A stretch of DNA of 64,000 nucleotides from Streptomyces sp. SW4 (GTDB lineage: Bacteria > Actinomycetota > Actinomycetes > Streptomycetales > Streptomycetaceae): assembly GCA_003248315.1 (NCBI GenBank), contig QKWM01000004.1:3655001-3719000 (forward strand). Direction: 5' to 3'. The translations under genes were made by a program, and so were the position numbers. How positions within the stretch are numbered: the first letter of the stretch is position 1; every line of letters begins with the position of its first letter. Shown here piece by piece: positions 9,860-20,479 of the stretch. The notes below the pieces were generated by a model. It was not told the origin of the DNA, did not search any database, and saw only the letters and a list, made by a program, of their open reading frames with translations.

Positions 9860-11934
9860 GTGGCGAATGCGGAGCACAGTGGGCGGCCGGCGGGTGCCCC
9901 GGGAGCGACGGTCCTCGGCGCGGCGGCGGCCGACGCGGTACGCCTGCGCGTGGTACGGGTCGGGCTGTGGCTGGTCGCCGCGGTCCTCGTGGCGCGGCAG
10001 CTGGCCGTGGTCCTCGCCACCCCGCGCGGCGAGCGGCTGACGGACCTGGAGACATGGGTGGGCCCGGAGGGAGTGCTGCACGTCGAGGGCTCCCTCTACG
10101 ACTCCACCGAGTTCACCGGCACGCCGTTCACCGGTCTCGTCCTCAAACCGTTCACCCGGGCGGCCGAGCAGGCGCTCGGCTGGGCTGGACCTTCGGCACC
10201 CTCCTGCTGGTCGTGGCCCTCGGCCTGGTCGCGGCCCGCGCCCTGCCGCAGCCGGTGGGCCGGCGCACCGCGCTGCTGGCCGCACCGGTCGCCGTCAGCC
10301 TGCTGATGCTGTCCCTGCCGGTCCGCAACACGCTGTGGCTCGGCCAGACCAGCATCATCCCGGTGCTGCTGGTCCTGCTGGGCTGCTTCGCCGTGCGCGG
10401 CCAGCGGGCCGGCGGCGTGCTGATCGGCGTGGCGGCGGCGTTCCAGCCCACGGTGCTGCTCTTCGTTCCGCTGCTGTGGTTCACCGACCGCAGACGCGCG
10501 GCCCTGACGACCGGGGCCTCCTTCGCCGTGTGCACCGCGCTCGCCTGGGCGGCGATGGCGCACGACTCCTACACCTACTGGGTGCACCACATGGCGGGCG
10601 TCGGCCTCGGCGGCGCCGCCGACGACCTCGCCAACCAGTCCCTGCACGGCTCCCTGCTGCGCTTCGGCCTCTTCGGCCCCTGGAGATCGTCCTCTTCCTC
10701 CTCCTCGGCGCCGCCGTCGCCGTCCTCGCCCTGCGCCGCGCCGTCCGCTACGCGCGCGACGGGCAGCTGCTGCTCGCGGTCGCGATCACCGGCTGCGCGG
10801 CCGTCGCGGTGTCGCCCACCACCTGGCAGCACCAGCTCCTGTGGGTCCTGCCGGCGGTCGTCGGCCGGGTCGGCAAGCGCGCCTCCGACCGGTACGTGTG
10901 GCCGGTCGCGGTCGTCCTGGTGATGACGCTCCCGGCGAAGATGATGCTGCCGAACATGGCGGTCCTGCACCCGCTGCGGGACAACATGGTGCTGCTCGCC
11001 GCCGTGGCCGCCGCCGTCGCCGTGCCGTTCCTCTCGCGCACCTCGCCGTACTTCCAGGCACCCGTCCCCGCCGAGTACGCGCCCGCGGTCCCCGCCCGGT
11101 TCCGGCACGTGCCGCTGCTGCCGTTCCTGCGCCGGATGCTGACCCGCCCGAACCTCCTGCTGGAACTGCTGCTCATCCGGGTCACCTACGCCGCCTACTC
11201 CCAGGTCCGTCTCGCGGCGACCGGCGGCCGGGACCGGGCCGAGGAGCACGGCCGGCAGATCCTCGACCTGGAACGCGTCCTGCATCTGGACATCGAGCAC
11301 GCGGTCAACCACGCCGTCGTCGGGATCGGCTGGCTGCGGGCTTCTTCGACTTCTACTACACGTCGTTCCACTTCGCCGTCCCGCTGGCGGTGCTCGGCGT
11401 CCTGTACTGGCGCCGCCCGGTCGACTACCGGTGGGCCCGCTCGGCCCTGGGCTTCACCACCCTGCTCGCGCTGCTCGGCTTCTGGCTCTACCCGCTGGCG
11501 CCGCCGCGCCTGATGCCCGGCCTCGGCATCATCGACACCGTCCACGGCGTGCAGGACTTCTCCCAGCCCGACTACGGCACGCTGACCGCGCTGACCAACC
11601 AGTACGCCGCGATGCCGTCGCTGCACTTCGGCTGGTCGCTGTGGTGCGGCGTGGTGATCGCGGTCATCGCGCCCCGGCCCTGGATGAAGGCCCTGGGCCT
11701 GCTGCACCCGCTGTTCACCGTCTCCGCGATCGTCGCGACCGGCAACCACTGGGTGCTGGACGCGGTGGGCGGCGCGCTGGTGGTCGGCGCGGGCTTCGCG
11801 CTGACCTACCTGCTCCAGGGCCCGCGGGCCCGGACGGTCACGGCCCGGGCCCGCGCCGCGGGGAGGAGCCGGTCCGGCCCCGGTCCGCCGCCGGGTCCGG
11901 CGCCGACGTGGACGCCGAGGTCGGCGGGCGCTGA
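9860..11934 (+). CDS. bifunctional glycosyltransferase 87 / PAP2 phosphatase membrane protein (frameshifted as sequenced)
   Basis: Large polytopic membrane protein of about 690 aa. The first two thirds have about ten hydrophobic helices and TEFTGTPFTGLVLKPF, as in GT87 polyprenyl-phosphate-mannose-dependent mannosyltransferases. The last 220 residues are a PAP2-like phosphatase: FYYTSFHFAVPLAVLGVLYW, then AAMPSLHFGWSLW (PSxH motif) and ATGNHWVLDAVGG (HxxxD motif). It probably builds a mannosylated lipid and removes a phosphate from the same or a related lipid. GTG 9860 has GGGAGG about 11 bases upstream. Frames change near 10190, 10683, 11340 and 11862. It converges with the next gene. Confidence 0.78.
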
Positions 11935-11963
11935 CCGGGGCCGGACCGGGGAGCCCGGCCGGT

Positions 11964-12551
11964 TCAGGCGAGGGAGTCCTGCGACGGGACGACCACCCCG
12001 TACAGGTCGGTGACGGTGGCCAGGGCGCCGGCGTGCACCTGCTGGGCGGCCACCTCGGTGTCCCCGGCCGGCAGCGCCCGGGTGGCGCAGGCGTCGGCCA
12101 CGACGGTGGGGCGGTTGCCGCGCAGGAAGGCGCCCTGGGCGGTGAAGAGCACGCACATGTGGGTCATGAAGCCGGCGATGACGAGATCGTCGTTGCCCGC
12201 GGCGTCGACGTGCCGGCCCAGGTCCGTGCCGACGAAGGAGTCAGGTGCCTTCTTGACGACGACGGGCTCCCCGTCGACGGGGCGACCTTCGGGTGGATCC
12301 GCCGATCTCGGCCCGGATGTCGTACGGGGTGCCCTCGCCGCCGTCGTGCATGACGTGGACGACCTTCGCGCCCTCCCGGCGGGCCCGGGCCAGCAGCGCG
12401 GCGGCGGCGTCGAGGGCCGCCTCCCAGCCCTCCAGCTCCAGCACACCGGTCGTGTAGGTGTTCTGGTAGTCGACGAGGACCAGGGTGGAGCCGGCGAGCT
12501 TCGCGGGGTGTCGTCGAGGCCGTTGAGCTGACGCAGCGTCGTACGGGGCAT
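11964..12551 (-). CDS. isochorismatase-like cysteine hydrolase (frameshifted as sequenced)
   Basis: About 196 aa, start MPRTTLRQLN at 12551. The catalytic triad of the family is visible: Asp in LVLVDYQNTY, Lys in VVVKKAPDSF and Cys in GFMTHMCVLFTAQ. Members hydrolyse amide or vinyl-ether bonds (isochorismate, nicotinamide, carbamoyl compounds). The substrate here is unknown. Frames change near 12509 and 12297. The gene is divergent from a GlxA-type regulator with an amidase-like sensor domain, a common pairing that suggests control by that regulator. Confidence 0.82.
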   Translation of the reverse strand: MPRTTLRQLNGLDDTPRSSPAPPWSSSTTRTPTRPVCWSWRAGRRPSTPPPRCWPGPAGRARRSSTSCTTAARAPRTTSGPRSADPPEGRPVDGEPVVVKKAPDSFVGTDLGRHVDAAGNDDLVIAGFMTHMCVLFTAQGAFLRGNRPTVVADACATRALPAGDTEVAAQQVHAGALATVTDLYGVVVPSQDSLA

Positions 12552-12673
12552 GGGAAACCGCCTCAAGGTGATGGGACCGGATCGGTGAGTGGCGGGTCAC
12601 CGGCGCGGTGACCTGCGCCTACGACGCTATGACCCGGACCGGGTGTCGGCAATGTCGTCTAACATGCAGTTAC

Positions 12674-12691
12674 CGACATCGACAGATGTCG
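12674..12691. promoter_or_regulatory. inverted repeat in the hydrolase/regulator divergent region
   Basis: CGACATC and GATGTCG form a perfect 7-bp inverted repeat around GACA. It lies 123 bases upstream of the hydrolase start and 61 bases upstream of the regulator start. The position suits an operator for the divergent GlxA/AraC-type regulator; that is inference. Confidence 0.35.
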
Positions 12692-12751
12692 AACACCGAC
12701 GGGTGCCGGAGACCGGCGGCCCGGAACCGACGCGCCGAACGGGGAGGACCC

Positions 12752-13740
12752 TTGGACACCGTGTGCCGGCTGATCGTCGTCGTCCTCTTCGACGGCGTCG
12801 ACCTGCTCGACGTCACCGGCCCGCCGGAGGTCTTCTCCCTCGCCCGGCGCGAGACCCGCAGGCGACGGGCTACGAGGTGCTGCTCGCCGCCGAGACCACC
12901 GCACCGGTCACCACCGCCGCCGGGGTGCGGGTCCTGCCCGACACCACCTTCGACGACCTCGGCGGGAAGGCCCTCGACACGCTGATCGTGCCCGGCGCGG
13001 TCGAGGTCGACGACCGCCGCCGCGTCCACGCCCTCACCGACCCGGCGTGGTGGAGCGGGTACGGCAGCTCGCCGGCCGGGCCCGCAGGACCGCGTCCGTG
13101 TGCGTCGGCGCGCACCTCCTGGCCGCCGCCGGGCTCCTCGACGGCAGGCGCGCCACCACCCACTGGTCGACCGCGCGGCAGCTCGCCGAGGACCATCCGG
13201 AGGTCGCCGTCGACGCCGACCCGATCTTCGTCCGGGACGGCGACGTGTGGACCGGCGCGGGCATCAGCGCCTGCCTCGACCTCTCCCTCGCGCTGATCGC
13301 CGACGACCTCGGCGAGGCCGTCGCGCTGCGCGTCGCCCGCCAGCTGGTGATGTACCTGAAGCGGCCGGCGGCAGAGCCAGTTCAGCGTGCCGCTGGAGCA
13401 GGTCTCCACGACCCGGCGCGTCGAGGAGCTGCGCCACCACATCCTGAGCCACCTCGCCGAACCGCTCACCGTCGCGGACCTCGCCGCCCGGGCGCACGTC
13501 AGCGACCGGCAGCTGACCCGGATCTTCAAGAGCGAACTCGGCACGACCCCGCACGCCTACATCGAGTCGGCCCGCGTGGAGGAGGCGCGCCGGCAGCTCG
13601 AGTCCACCGACGCCACCCTGGAGCGCGTCGCGACCCTGTGCGGCTTCGGCACGGTCGACACCCTGGTCAGGGCGTTCCGCCGGCGGCTCGACACGACCCC
13701 GACGGAGTACCGGCGCCGGTTCCGCACGGAGCACGGCTGA
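12752..13740 (+). CDS. GlxA-family (DJ-1/PfpI + AraC HTH) transcriptional regulator (frameshifted as sequenced)
   Basis: Regulator of about 328 aa. The N-terminal DJ-1/PfpI-like domain shows VVLFDGVDLLDVTGPPEVF, DTLIVPGAVEVDD and the nucleophile-elbow region TASVCVGAHLLAAAGLLDGR. The C-terminal AraC DNA-binding domain shows LTVADLAARAHVSDRQLTR and VATLCGFGTVDTLVRAFRR with TPTEYRRRF. TTG 12752 sits just behind GGGGAGGA; GTG 12761 in the same frame is the alternative. Frames change near 12862, 13078 and 13370. It probably senses a metabolite linked to the divergent hydrolase. Confidence 0.82.
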
Positions 13741-13797
13741 CGGCCGGCGGCCGGCGGCCGGCCCCGTGCCGGCGCGCGGGACCCCGGACGGCAGGAA

Positions 13798-13830
13798 GGC
13801 GGCGGCCCCAGGGGATCGGGGGCCGCCGCC
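13798..13830. terminator. strong hairpin terminator between convergent genes
   Basis: A 12-bp perfect G/C stem (13798-13809 with 13819-13830) has a 9-base loop. It lies between the regulator stop at 13740 and the transglycosylase stop at 13852, so it can end transcripts from both sides. There is no U-tract, as usual in Streptomyces. Confidence 0.7.
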
Positions 13831-13851
13831 TGCTCTGTGTGCGGGGTCGGG

Positions 13852-14265
13852 TCAGTACCAGCCGTTGGCCTGCCAGAAGCTCCAGGCGTCGCAGGCGCTG
13901 CCGTAGCGGTCCTTCATGTAGTCCAGACCCCACTCGATCTGGGTGGCCGCGTTGGTCTTCCAGTCGGAGCCGGCCGAGGCCATCTTCGAGCCCGGCAGGG
14001 CCTGGACCAGGCCGTAGGCGCCGCTGGAGGCGTTGGTGGCCGTGACGTCCCAGTCGCTCTCGTGGTCGACGATCTTCGAGAAGCACTGGTACTCGGCCTG
14101 GTCGCCGATCATCTTCTTCGCGGTCGCCTGTGCCGAGGAGGCCGGCGTCGCGGCCTGGGCGGGCGCGGCGGCGATGAGGGTGCCGCAGGTGGCGGCGGCC
14201 ACGGCGGCACCGGCGAGGGCCTTCTTCGGGGCGGCGGCACGGCGGAGGAGGGAAACGGCGGACAA
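13852..14265 (-). CDS. secreted transglycosylase (SLT/Rpf-like)
   Basis: Secreted protein of 137 aa. Basic LLRRAAAPKKALAG is followed by a hydrophobic core and an AxA cleavage site in AAAPAQAATP. The mature part is a compact lysozyme-like domain: ECQ-type EYQCFSKIVDHESDWDV with Glu in the HESDW position as likely acid catalyst, SGAYGLVQALPG, and WGLDYMKDRYGSACDAWSFW. It probably cleaves peptidoglycan during growth or spore germination. TTG 14265 is chosen because AAAGG lies about 9 bases ahead and it gives a normal signal peptide. The frame is intact. Confidence 0.78.
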   Translation of the reverse strand: MSAVSLLRRAAAPKKALAGAAVAAATCGTLIAAAPAQAATPASSAQATAKKMIGDQAEYQCFSKIVDHESDWDVTATNASSGAYGLVQALPGSKMASAGSDWKTNAATQIEWGLDYMKDRYGSACDAWSFWQANGWY

Positions 14266-14530
14266 GGCGGGAGCCTTTCGTCGGGGACGGGGGCGTCGGC
14301 ACACCGGCGGCATGCGTGGGCGCCTCGGCCCCGGCGGGGGCGTCGGCGCCTGGCGACCCGTCCACGGAAACAGCCCGGAGCCCGGTCCGCAATCACCCTT
14401 TTGCTAGTGCTGGTCGTATGTGGGGAAACGCCCGCTCTGTGATCCGGGTCCCGATGCGCAGGTCGCAGCGGTGACCGGGGCCCGCCGGCGGGGGCCGGGC
14501 GGCTACGACCCGGATCGTAGGTGAAGCGGG

Positions 14531-15442
14531 TCACGTGGGGTGCTTCACCTTCGCCGGGTCCTCGAATGTGACCGGCGCCTCGAACGCCGCCCGGCGCGTG
14601 GCCCGGCGCAGCGCCCGCAGCAGCGGCGCTCCCAGCGTCAGGGTCAGGACGACGGTGACGACCGCGCGGCCCAGGTCCCAGCCGAGGGACGTGGCCAGGC
14701 AGTAGGCGACGAAGCGGGCCAGGTTGGCGGCGACCGGCGCCTGCGGGTCGAAGCCGATGTCCGACGCCAGGGTGCCCATGAACGGCCAGCCCGCCATGTT
14801 CATCGCCGTGCCGTAGGCGAACGCCGCGAGGAAGCCGTACGCCGCCAGTACCACCAGCTCCGTCCGGCCCGCAGCCGGTCGGGGAACGGCAGCAGTCCCG
14901 CCCCATCGTGAACCAGCCCATCGCCAGCATCTGGAACGGCATCCACGGCCCCACCCCGCCCGTGAGCAGCGCGGACGCGAACATCGTGACCGAGCCGAGG
15001 ACGAAGCCGAACCCCGGGCCGAGGACCCGGCCGCTGAGGACCATGAGGAAGAACATCGGCTCCAGGCCGGCGGTCCCCGCGCCCAGCGGGCGCAGCGCCG
15101 CGCCCGTCGCCGCCAGGACGCCGAGCATGGCCACCGCCTTCGGACCGAGACCCGACTCCGAGATCGTCGCCGCCACCACCGCCACCAGCAGCACCAGCAG
15201 GCCCGCGAACAGCCAGGGCGCGTCCTGGGCGTGGGCGCTGACCTGCGAGGTGGGCGGGCGAAGAACGGCCAGCCGAACCCCGCCACGCCCACCGCGCTCA
15301 CCAGGGCGAGGGCGGCGGTGGAGCGGGGACCGAGCCGGACGGCCCGCACCTGGCGCCGGCGGGCGGGCGGCACCGGGGCCGTACCGGCAGCCGGATCGGG
15401 GGCCGGGCCGGGGGCAGGGCGCAGGGGCCTGCGGCCGGTCAT
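14531..15442 (-). CDS. ECF transporter S component, probable cobalamin specificity (frameshifted as sequenced)
   Basis: Membrane-embedded substrate-binding subunit of an energy-coupling-factor importer, about 303 aa with 6 to 8 hydrophobic helices (for example VAMLGVLAATGAALRPLG, GLEPMFFLMVLSGRVLGPGF, LVVLAAYGFLAAFAYGTAMN). It is the last gene of a five-gene chain; its ATG overlaps the ATPase stop by ATGA (15439-15442). The substrate is inferred as vitamin B12 from the riboswitch ahead of the operon and the intrinsic-factor-like surface proteins. The subunit itself does not reveal it. Frames change near 15255 and 14890. Confidence 0.72.
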   Translation of the reverse strand: MTGRRPLRPAPGPAPDPAAGTAPVPPARRRQVRAVRLGPRSTAALALVSAVGVAGFGWPFFARPPRRSAPTPRTRPGCSRACWCCWWRWWRRRSRSRVSVRRRWPCSASWRRRARRCARWARGPPAWSRCSSSWSSAAGSSARGSASSSARSRCSRPRCSRAGWGRGCRSRCWRWAGSRWGGTAAVPRPAAGRTELVVLAAYGFLAAFAYGTAMNMAGWPFMGTLASDIGFDPQAPVAANLARFVAYCLATSLGWDLGRAVVTVVLTLTLGAPLLRALRRATRRAAFEAPVTFEDPAKVKHPT

Positions 15443-17154
15443 GCGAGGGCCTCCCGCACCTGGGCCACCGTCAGCCACTTCTGCGGCGCCAGGATCTTCG
15501 CGACCTGCGGGGCGAACGACGGGGAGGCCACCGCCACGTCCGCCGTCGGGCCGTCGGCGATCACCTCGCCCTGGGCGAGGAGCACCACCCGGTGGGCCAC
15601 CTCGACGGCCAGCTCCACGTCGTGCGTGGCCAGCACGATCGCGTGGCCGTCCGCCGCCAGGGAACGCAGGATCCCGGTCAGCCGGGCCTTCGCCGCGTAG
15701 TCCAGGCCCCGGGTCGGCTCGTCCAGCAGCAGCAGCGGGGGACGGGCCGTCAGGACGACGGCCAGCGCCAGGGTCAGCCGCTGCCCCTCCGACAGGTCAC
15801 GGGGATGGGTGCCGTCGGCGACCCGGGCAGGAGCTCCGACAGCAGGTCCCGGCAGGTGCCGGGGCCGCGCCCGCGTCCGCGTCGGCCGCCGCGCACTCGG
15901 CGGCGACCGTGTCGGCGTAGAGCAGGTCCCGCGGTTCCTGGGGGACCAGGCCGGCGCGGCGGACGAGATCGCGCGGGGCCGTGCGGTGCGGCACGGCGCC
16001 CGACGCGCGGACGGAGCCGGCGGACGGCTCCACCAGCCCGACGAACGCGGACAGGAGCGTGGACTTGCCGGCGCCGTTGCGGCCCATGAGGGCGACCGTC
16101 TCGCCGGGGGAGACGGTGAGGTCGACGCCGTGCAGCACCTCGGTCCGGCCGCGGCGCACCGACAGCGACCGGGCCTCGGCGGCCGGACCGGAGACCGGCG
16201 GCGGGGCGACGCGCCGGGACGCGCGGCGCAGCAGCGGCCGGCGGGCCACGGGAGCGGCGGGCACCTGCGCCGGGGGCGCCGGCGGCGAGGACTCCGGCGC
16301 GGACCGCACCGGCCGCGGGGACTGCGTGCGCGGCACCTCGCGGCCGGCGAGCCGCTCCCGCAGGGGGACGCCAGCCGGCGGGCGTCGCGGATCGTCAGCG
16401 GCAGCGGGACCAGCCCGCCAGGCGGCCCAGCTCCACCACCGGCGGGCAGACCGGGGAGACCGCCATCACCTCGGCCGGCGTGCCGACGACCGGGGCCGCG
16501 CCCGGGCGGGCAGGAGGACGACCTGGTCGGCGTACTGGACGACGCGCTCCAGGCGGTGCTCCGCCATGAGGACCGTCGTGCCCAGGTCGTGGACGAGCCG
16601 TTGCAGCACCGCGAGGACCTCCTCCGCGGCGGCGGGGTCCAGCGCGGACGTCGGCTCGTCCAGGACCAGCACCTGTGGGTGCGGGGTGAGGACCGAGCCG
16701 ATCGCGACGCGCTGCCGCTGCCCGCCGGAGAGCGTCGCGATCGGGCGGTCGCGCAGCTCCGCCAGGCCGAGCAGGTCGAGGGTCTCCTCGACGCGGCGGC
16801 GCATCACCGCCGGGGCGAGTCCGAGGGACTCCATGCCGTAGGCGAGTTCCTCCTCGACCGTGTCGGTCACGAAGTGGGCCAGCGGGTCCTGGCCCACCGT
16901 GCCGACGATGTCGGCCAGGTCGCGCGGCTTGTGGGTGCGGGTGTCGCGGCCGGCCACCGTCACCCGGCCGCGCAGGGTGCCGCCGGTGAAGTGCGGCACC
17001 AGTGCGCCGACCGCGCCCAGCACGGTCGACTTGCCGACGCCCGACGGGCCGACGAGCAGCGCGAGTTCGCCCTCGGGACGGTGAAGTCCACGCCCCGCAC
17101 AGTGGGTTCGCTCGCCCCGTCGTACGTCACGGAGACGTCCTCGAAGCGGATCAC
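15439..17154 (-). CDS. ECF transporter double ATPase, EcfA-EcfA fusion (frameshifted as sequenced)
   Basis: Two ABC ATPase domains in one chain of about 570 aa that power the importer from the cytoplasmic side. Domain 1 has Walker A GPSGVGKST, Q-loop VGTVGQDP, signature LSGGQRQR and Walker B VLVLDEPTSALD. An Ala/Pro-rich linker follows. Domain 2 has Walker A GRNGAGKST, signature LSEGQRLT, Walker B LLLLDEPTRGLD and switch His in LATHDVEL. The GTG at 17154 overlaps the stop of the T component as GTGA. At least four frame changes occur (near 17075, 16500, 16400 and 15840), all in G/C runs. Confidence 0.85.
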
Positions 17155-18412
17155 GGCGACTGCTCCTTCGCGGTCGGGGCGGATGCGGGCGGCGGTGCGG
17201 GGGCGACGAAGGCGGGGAGCAGGCCGAGCAGGATCGCGGCGGCCGGCCACAGGGGGAGCGCGGGGGCGACGAGCGGGGTGACGCCGGGGTTCAGCGCCGC
17301 CGGGTCGCCGGCGGCGGCGAGGGCGAGGAGGGCGGCGACCGCGGCACCGGAGGCGGCGACCAGCCAGGCGCGGGCGTCCCAGCGGTCGGGGCGGTAGCGG
17401 GTGCGCAGCGAGCGGCGCCCGCCGAGCCACAGTCCCGCGAGGGCGGCGGCGAGCCCGGCCAGCAGGACCGGGACGCCGTACGTGCCGCCTTCCGCGGTGA
17501 GCGTCCCGTACGTTCCCGCGCAGACGCCGAGCAGGCCGGTCAGGGTGAGGGCGGCGGTGGTCCGGCGTACGGCGGCCGGGACCTCGGCGGTACGGCCGTA
17601 GCCGCGGGCGTCCATCGCGGCGGCGAGGGCGACGGACCGCTCCAGGGCGCCCTCCAGGACCGGCAGCCCGACCTGGAGCACGCCCGCAGGCCCCGGTCGG
17701 GGCGGCCGCGCAGGCGGCGGGCGGCGCGCAGACGCTGGACGTCGGCGATGAGGCTGGGCGCGAAGGTCAGCGCGACGACGACGGCCACGCCGGTCTCGTA
17801 GAGGGCGCCGGGGAGGGACTTCAGGAGGCGGGAGGGGTTGGCGAGGGCGTTCGCGGCGCCGACGCAGACCAGGAGGGCGGCGAGCCGCATCGCGTCGTAC
17901 AGGGCGAAGGCGAGGCCCTCGGCGGTGACCCGGCCGCCGAGCCGGATGCCCTGGGCCCAGTCGGGCAGCGGGAGTTCGGGAAGGGTGAGGAGGGTGTGGC
18001 TGCCGGGCACGGGGGAGCCGAGGACGACCGTGAACGCGAGCCGGATGGCGAGAACGGCCACAGCCAGCTTCACGAAGGCGTGGTAGGAGCGCGACCAGGG
18101 CGCGTCGGGGCGGCGGGCGGTGACGACGTAGGCGGAGACGGCGACGAGGAGCGCGAGGAGCAGGGGGTTGGTGGTGCGGGTCGCGGCGACGCCGAGGCCG
18201 ATGGCCCACAGCCACCAGGCGCCCGGGTGCAGGGACGAGCGGTGGGGGTGGCGACGGGCGGGCGCGCCCTGCGCGGCGCCCCGGGCGCGCTCCGCGCGGG
18301 GGACGCCCCCGCGGCCCGCCGGTTCCGCCGCGGCCGTACGACGTCCCGCGGCCCGCCAGCGGCCGTCCGCGGGTCCGGGAGTCGTCCGGACCGCGGGCCC
18401 GCGGTCACGCAT
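17151..18412 (-). CDS. ECF transporter T component (CbiQ/EcfT-like) (frameshifted as sequenced)
   Basis: Transmembrane coupling subunit that links the ATPases to the S component, about 420 aa. Helices such as AWWLWAIGLGVAAT and NPLLLALLVAVSAYVV are followed by the cytosolic coupling motifs RRLRGRPDRGLRA and AAMDARGYGR, the latter matching the ARG signature of EcfT. Four more hydrophobic helices follow at the C-terminus. ATG 18412 overlaps the preceding gene by 8 bases and GTGA joins it to the next. One frame change occurs near 17690. Confidence 0.82.
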
Positions 18413-19101
18413 TCCCGCGCCGCCGCGCCTGCCACACCGCCGCCCCGCCAGGGCCGCCACCAGGGCGCCGCCGGCCAGCAGGCCCACCGAGGGCCCGCCG
18501 TCGTCGTCCTTGGGGGCCCGCGCGGCGTCCGAGGGCTTCCCGCTCGATCCGGGCTCCCGATCCGCCTCCTCGTCGCCGGAGACCTGCTCGCCGCACCCCG
18601 TCCGGGGTATCCGGCGATCGCGCACAGCAGGGCGTCGGCGTTGTAGCGGAGCGGACCGGCGACGGCGGCCAGGGCCTCGGCGGTCGTGGCGTCGGGGGAG
18701 ACGCGGGCGCAGGCGGTCCGGCCGTCCGGCGGGGTCTCACCGGACGGCGCGTCGGCCGCCGTGCCGAAGTCGAGGACGAGGGCCACCCGCTTGGTGCCCT
18801 CCTTCGCCGGCGTCCCGGCGCAGACCGCCGCGAAGTCCGCCGTGCCCCGCGGCCGGGCGGCGTCGCCGGAGTCCGCGCTCACGGAGAAGCGGAAGCCCTG
18901 GACGGCCCCGTCCGACGGGCGGGCGGTGGAGGGGCCCTCGGTGGCGTACGTCCAGCCGGCGCCCTCGCGCTCCCAGAAGGACCAGTAGCGGTACCCGGCG
19001 GCCTGGGCGCCGCCGGCGCCGGCGGCGAGCAGCGCCGCGGCCAGCGCGAGGACGGCGGTCAGGACGGCGGCCAGGGCCGTCGGCGTGGTGCGGCGGGTCA
19101 C
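18405..19101 (-). CDS. SCO2322-family secreted/membrane protein (DUF4430-like) (frameshifted as sequenced)
   Basis: About 231 aa. A signal peptide (LAAVLTAVLALAAALLAAG, AQA cleavage) precedes a beta-rich domain with YRYWSFWEREGAGWTYA and EGPSTARPSDGAVQGFRFS, resembling the Streptomyces SCO2322 family. This pattern also recalls the C-terminal beta-domain of transcobalamin/intrinsic factor (DUF4430). A charged linker and a C-terminal membrane anchor GLLAGGALVAALAG with WQARRRGNA follow. It should sit outside the cell, anchored at the membrane. Its GTG overlaps the preceding stop by GTGA. Frames change near 18600 and 18440. Confidence 0.7.
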
Positions 19102-20338
19102 GGCTGCCGCTTCCGGTTGCGGCCGCTGAGCAGGAAGCCGATGCCGATGCCGAAGACGAGGCAGACGCCGACGAACCACCAGACGCCGAAGCCGTCCTCG
19201 CCGTCCTTCTCGTCCTGCGCGCCGGTCTCCTCGCCGTCCTTCGCCGCGGCCGTGTCCCTGGCCTCGGCTCCCTGCGGCGCGGGCCCGGTCGCGTTCAGCC
19301 GCTCGACGAGGTCCGTGCCGCCGAAGTCGCGCGGGTCGGTGCCGGTGGCGTGGGCGGCGAGGATCAGCTGGGCGTAGGCGGCGGGGCCGCTCTGCTTCGC
19401 CCAGGCCGCCGCGTTCTTCTCCAGCCAGGCCAGCGGCTTCGCGGCCCGGCCGGCACCGCCCTGGGCGGCCAGGGCGACGACGGCGTCGGCGGTGTTGCCG
19501 TAGTCCGGCTGGTCCTCGGCGCCGGCGAGGGCCGACGTCAGGTGGCCGTCCCCGGCGACGGCGTCCGCCAGGTACGCGGCACCGTTCGCGGCGGCCCGGG
19601 CGGGGCCGTCCGGCTCGGCGCAGGAGGTGTCCGCGGTCTTCTCGCCGGGCTCGGCCACCAGGCCCTTGCCCAGCGCGCCCAGCACACCGGCCGCGGTCGC
19701 GTCCGCGTTGGCGGCGAGCTTTCCGTCCTCGTCGGGCTGGAACGCGAACGCCCCGGCCCCCTCGCCCTCGCAGGGCAGCGCGAACGTCAGCAGGGCGTCG
19801 TAGGGCGACCGGCCGTCCTTGCGCACCTTCTGCGGGTCGGTGCCGGTCGCCGCGAGGGCGCCGACGACGACGGAGGTGGAGTTGGCGTCGCTGGGGCCGC
19901 CGGGGTGTAGCCCCAGCCGCCGTCCTTGTTCTGCACGGACTTCAGCCAGCCGAGGGCGTCCTCGACGACGTCGCCGTGACCGCCGAGGGCGGCCAGGGCC
20001 TGCACGGCGGCGGCGGTGCTGTTGGTGTCGACGGGCGTCCTGGCGTCGCAGGGCTTGTCCGCGTCGGCGCGGAAGGGCGCGAACGCCCCGTTGCCGCACT
20101 GCTGCCCGGTCAGCCAGTCCACGGCCTTCGGCGACGGGATCACACCGGCCGTGTCCTGCGCCAGCAGGGCGAGGGACTGGCGCCAGACGCCGTCGTACGT
20201 GGGGTCGGCCGTGCCGTACAGCCCGGCGGGCACCTTCGCCGAGGGCGACGGGGACGGATCGGCGGCGGCCGCGGGCGCGGCTGCGGCGCCGATCACTGCT
20301 ATGGCGGCCAGGGCCGCTGCACTGCGGCGGACGTTCAT
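19098..20338 (-). CDS. secreted prenyltransferase/squalene-oxidase-repeat (alpha/alpha-toroid) protein, membrane anchored (frameshifted as sequenced)
   Basis: About 413 aa, first gene of the ECF operon. A signal peptide (AAALAAIAVIGAAAAPAAAA) is followed by repeated toroid helices with turns such as GNGAFAPFRAD and NKDGGWGYTPG, and DTNSTAAAVQALAALG / DANSTSVVVGALAATG. It ends with a charged linker, a C-terminal helix FGVWWFVGVCLVFGIGIGF and basic RNRKR, so it is a surface protein. No catalytic DDTA-type acid motif of terpene cyclases is seen, so it is more likely a binding protein like the alpha6/alpha6 domain of intrinsic factor. One G is missing near 19910. The start MNVRRS has AAAGG about 15 bases upstream. 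Confidence 0.72.
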
Positions 20339-20479
20339 GGGCGGCGGGTGCCTTTCGCTGCGAGGAGCCGGGCGGCACGGGGCGCCCCCGGCGGCTCGGC
20401 TCCGTGTACCTCGACGGTGCCCGTGCGCCGGCGGGTGCCGGGCACGTGGGCCGGTCACGGTCCCGTCCGGGGCGATCCG

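Noticed and set aside
14270..14530. c-di-AMP (ydaO) riboswitch upstream of the transglycosylase gene, as known for some Streptomyces rpf genes
   Set aside because: I could not match the conserved aptamer elements; only generic GC-rich stems are visible. A covariance search would settle it.
19098..20338. Terpene cyclase
   Set aside because: Toroid repeats are present, but the protein is secreted and membrane anchored, lacks a DDTA-type catalytic motif and is encoded in a transporter operon.
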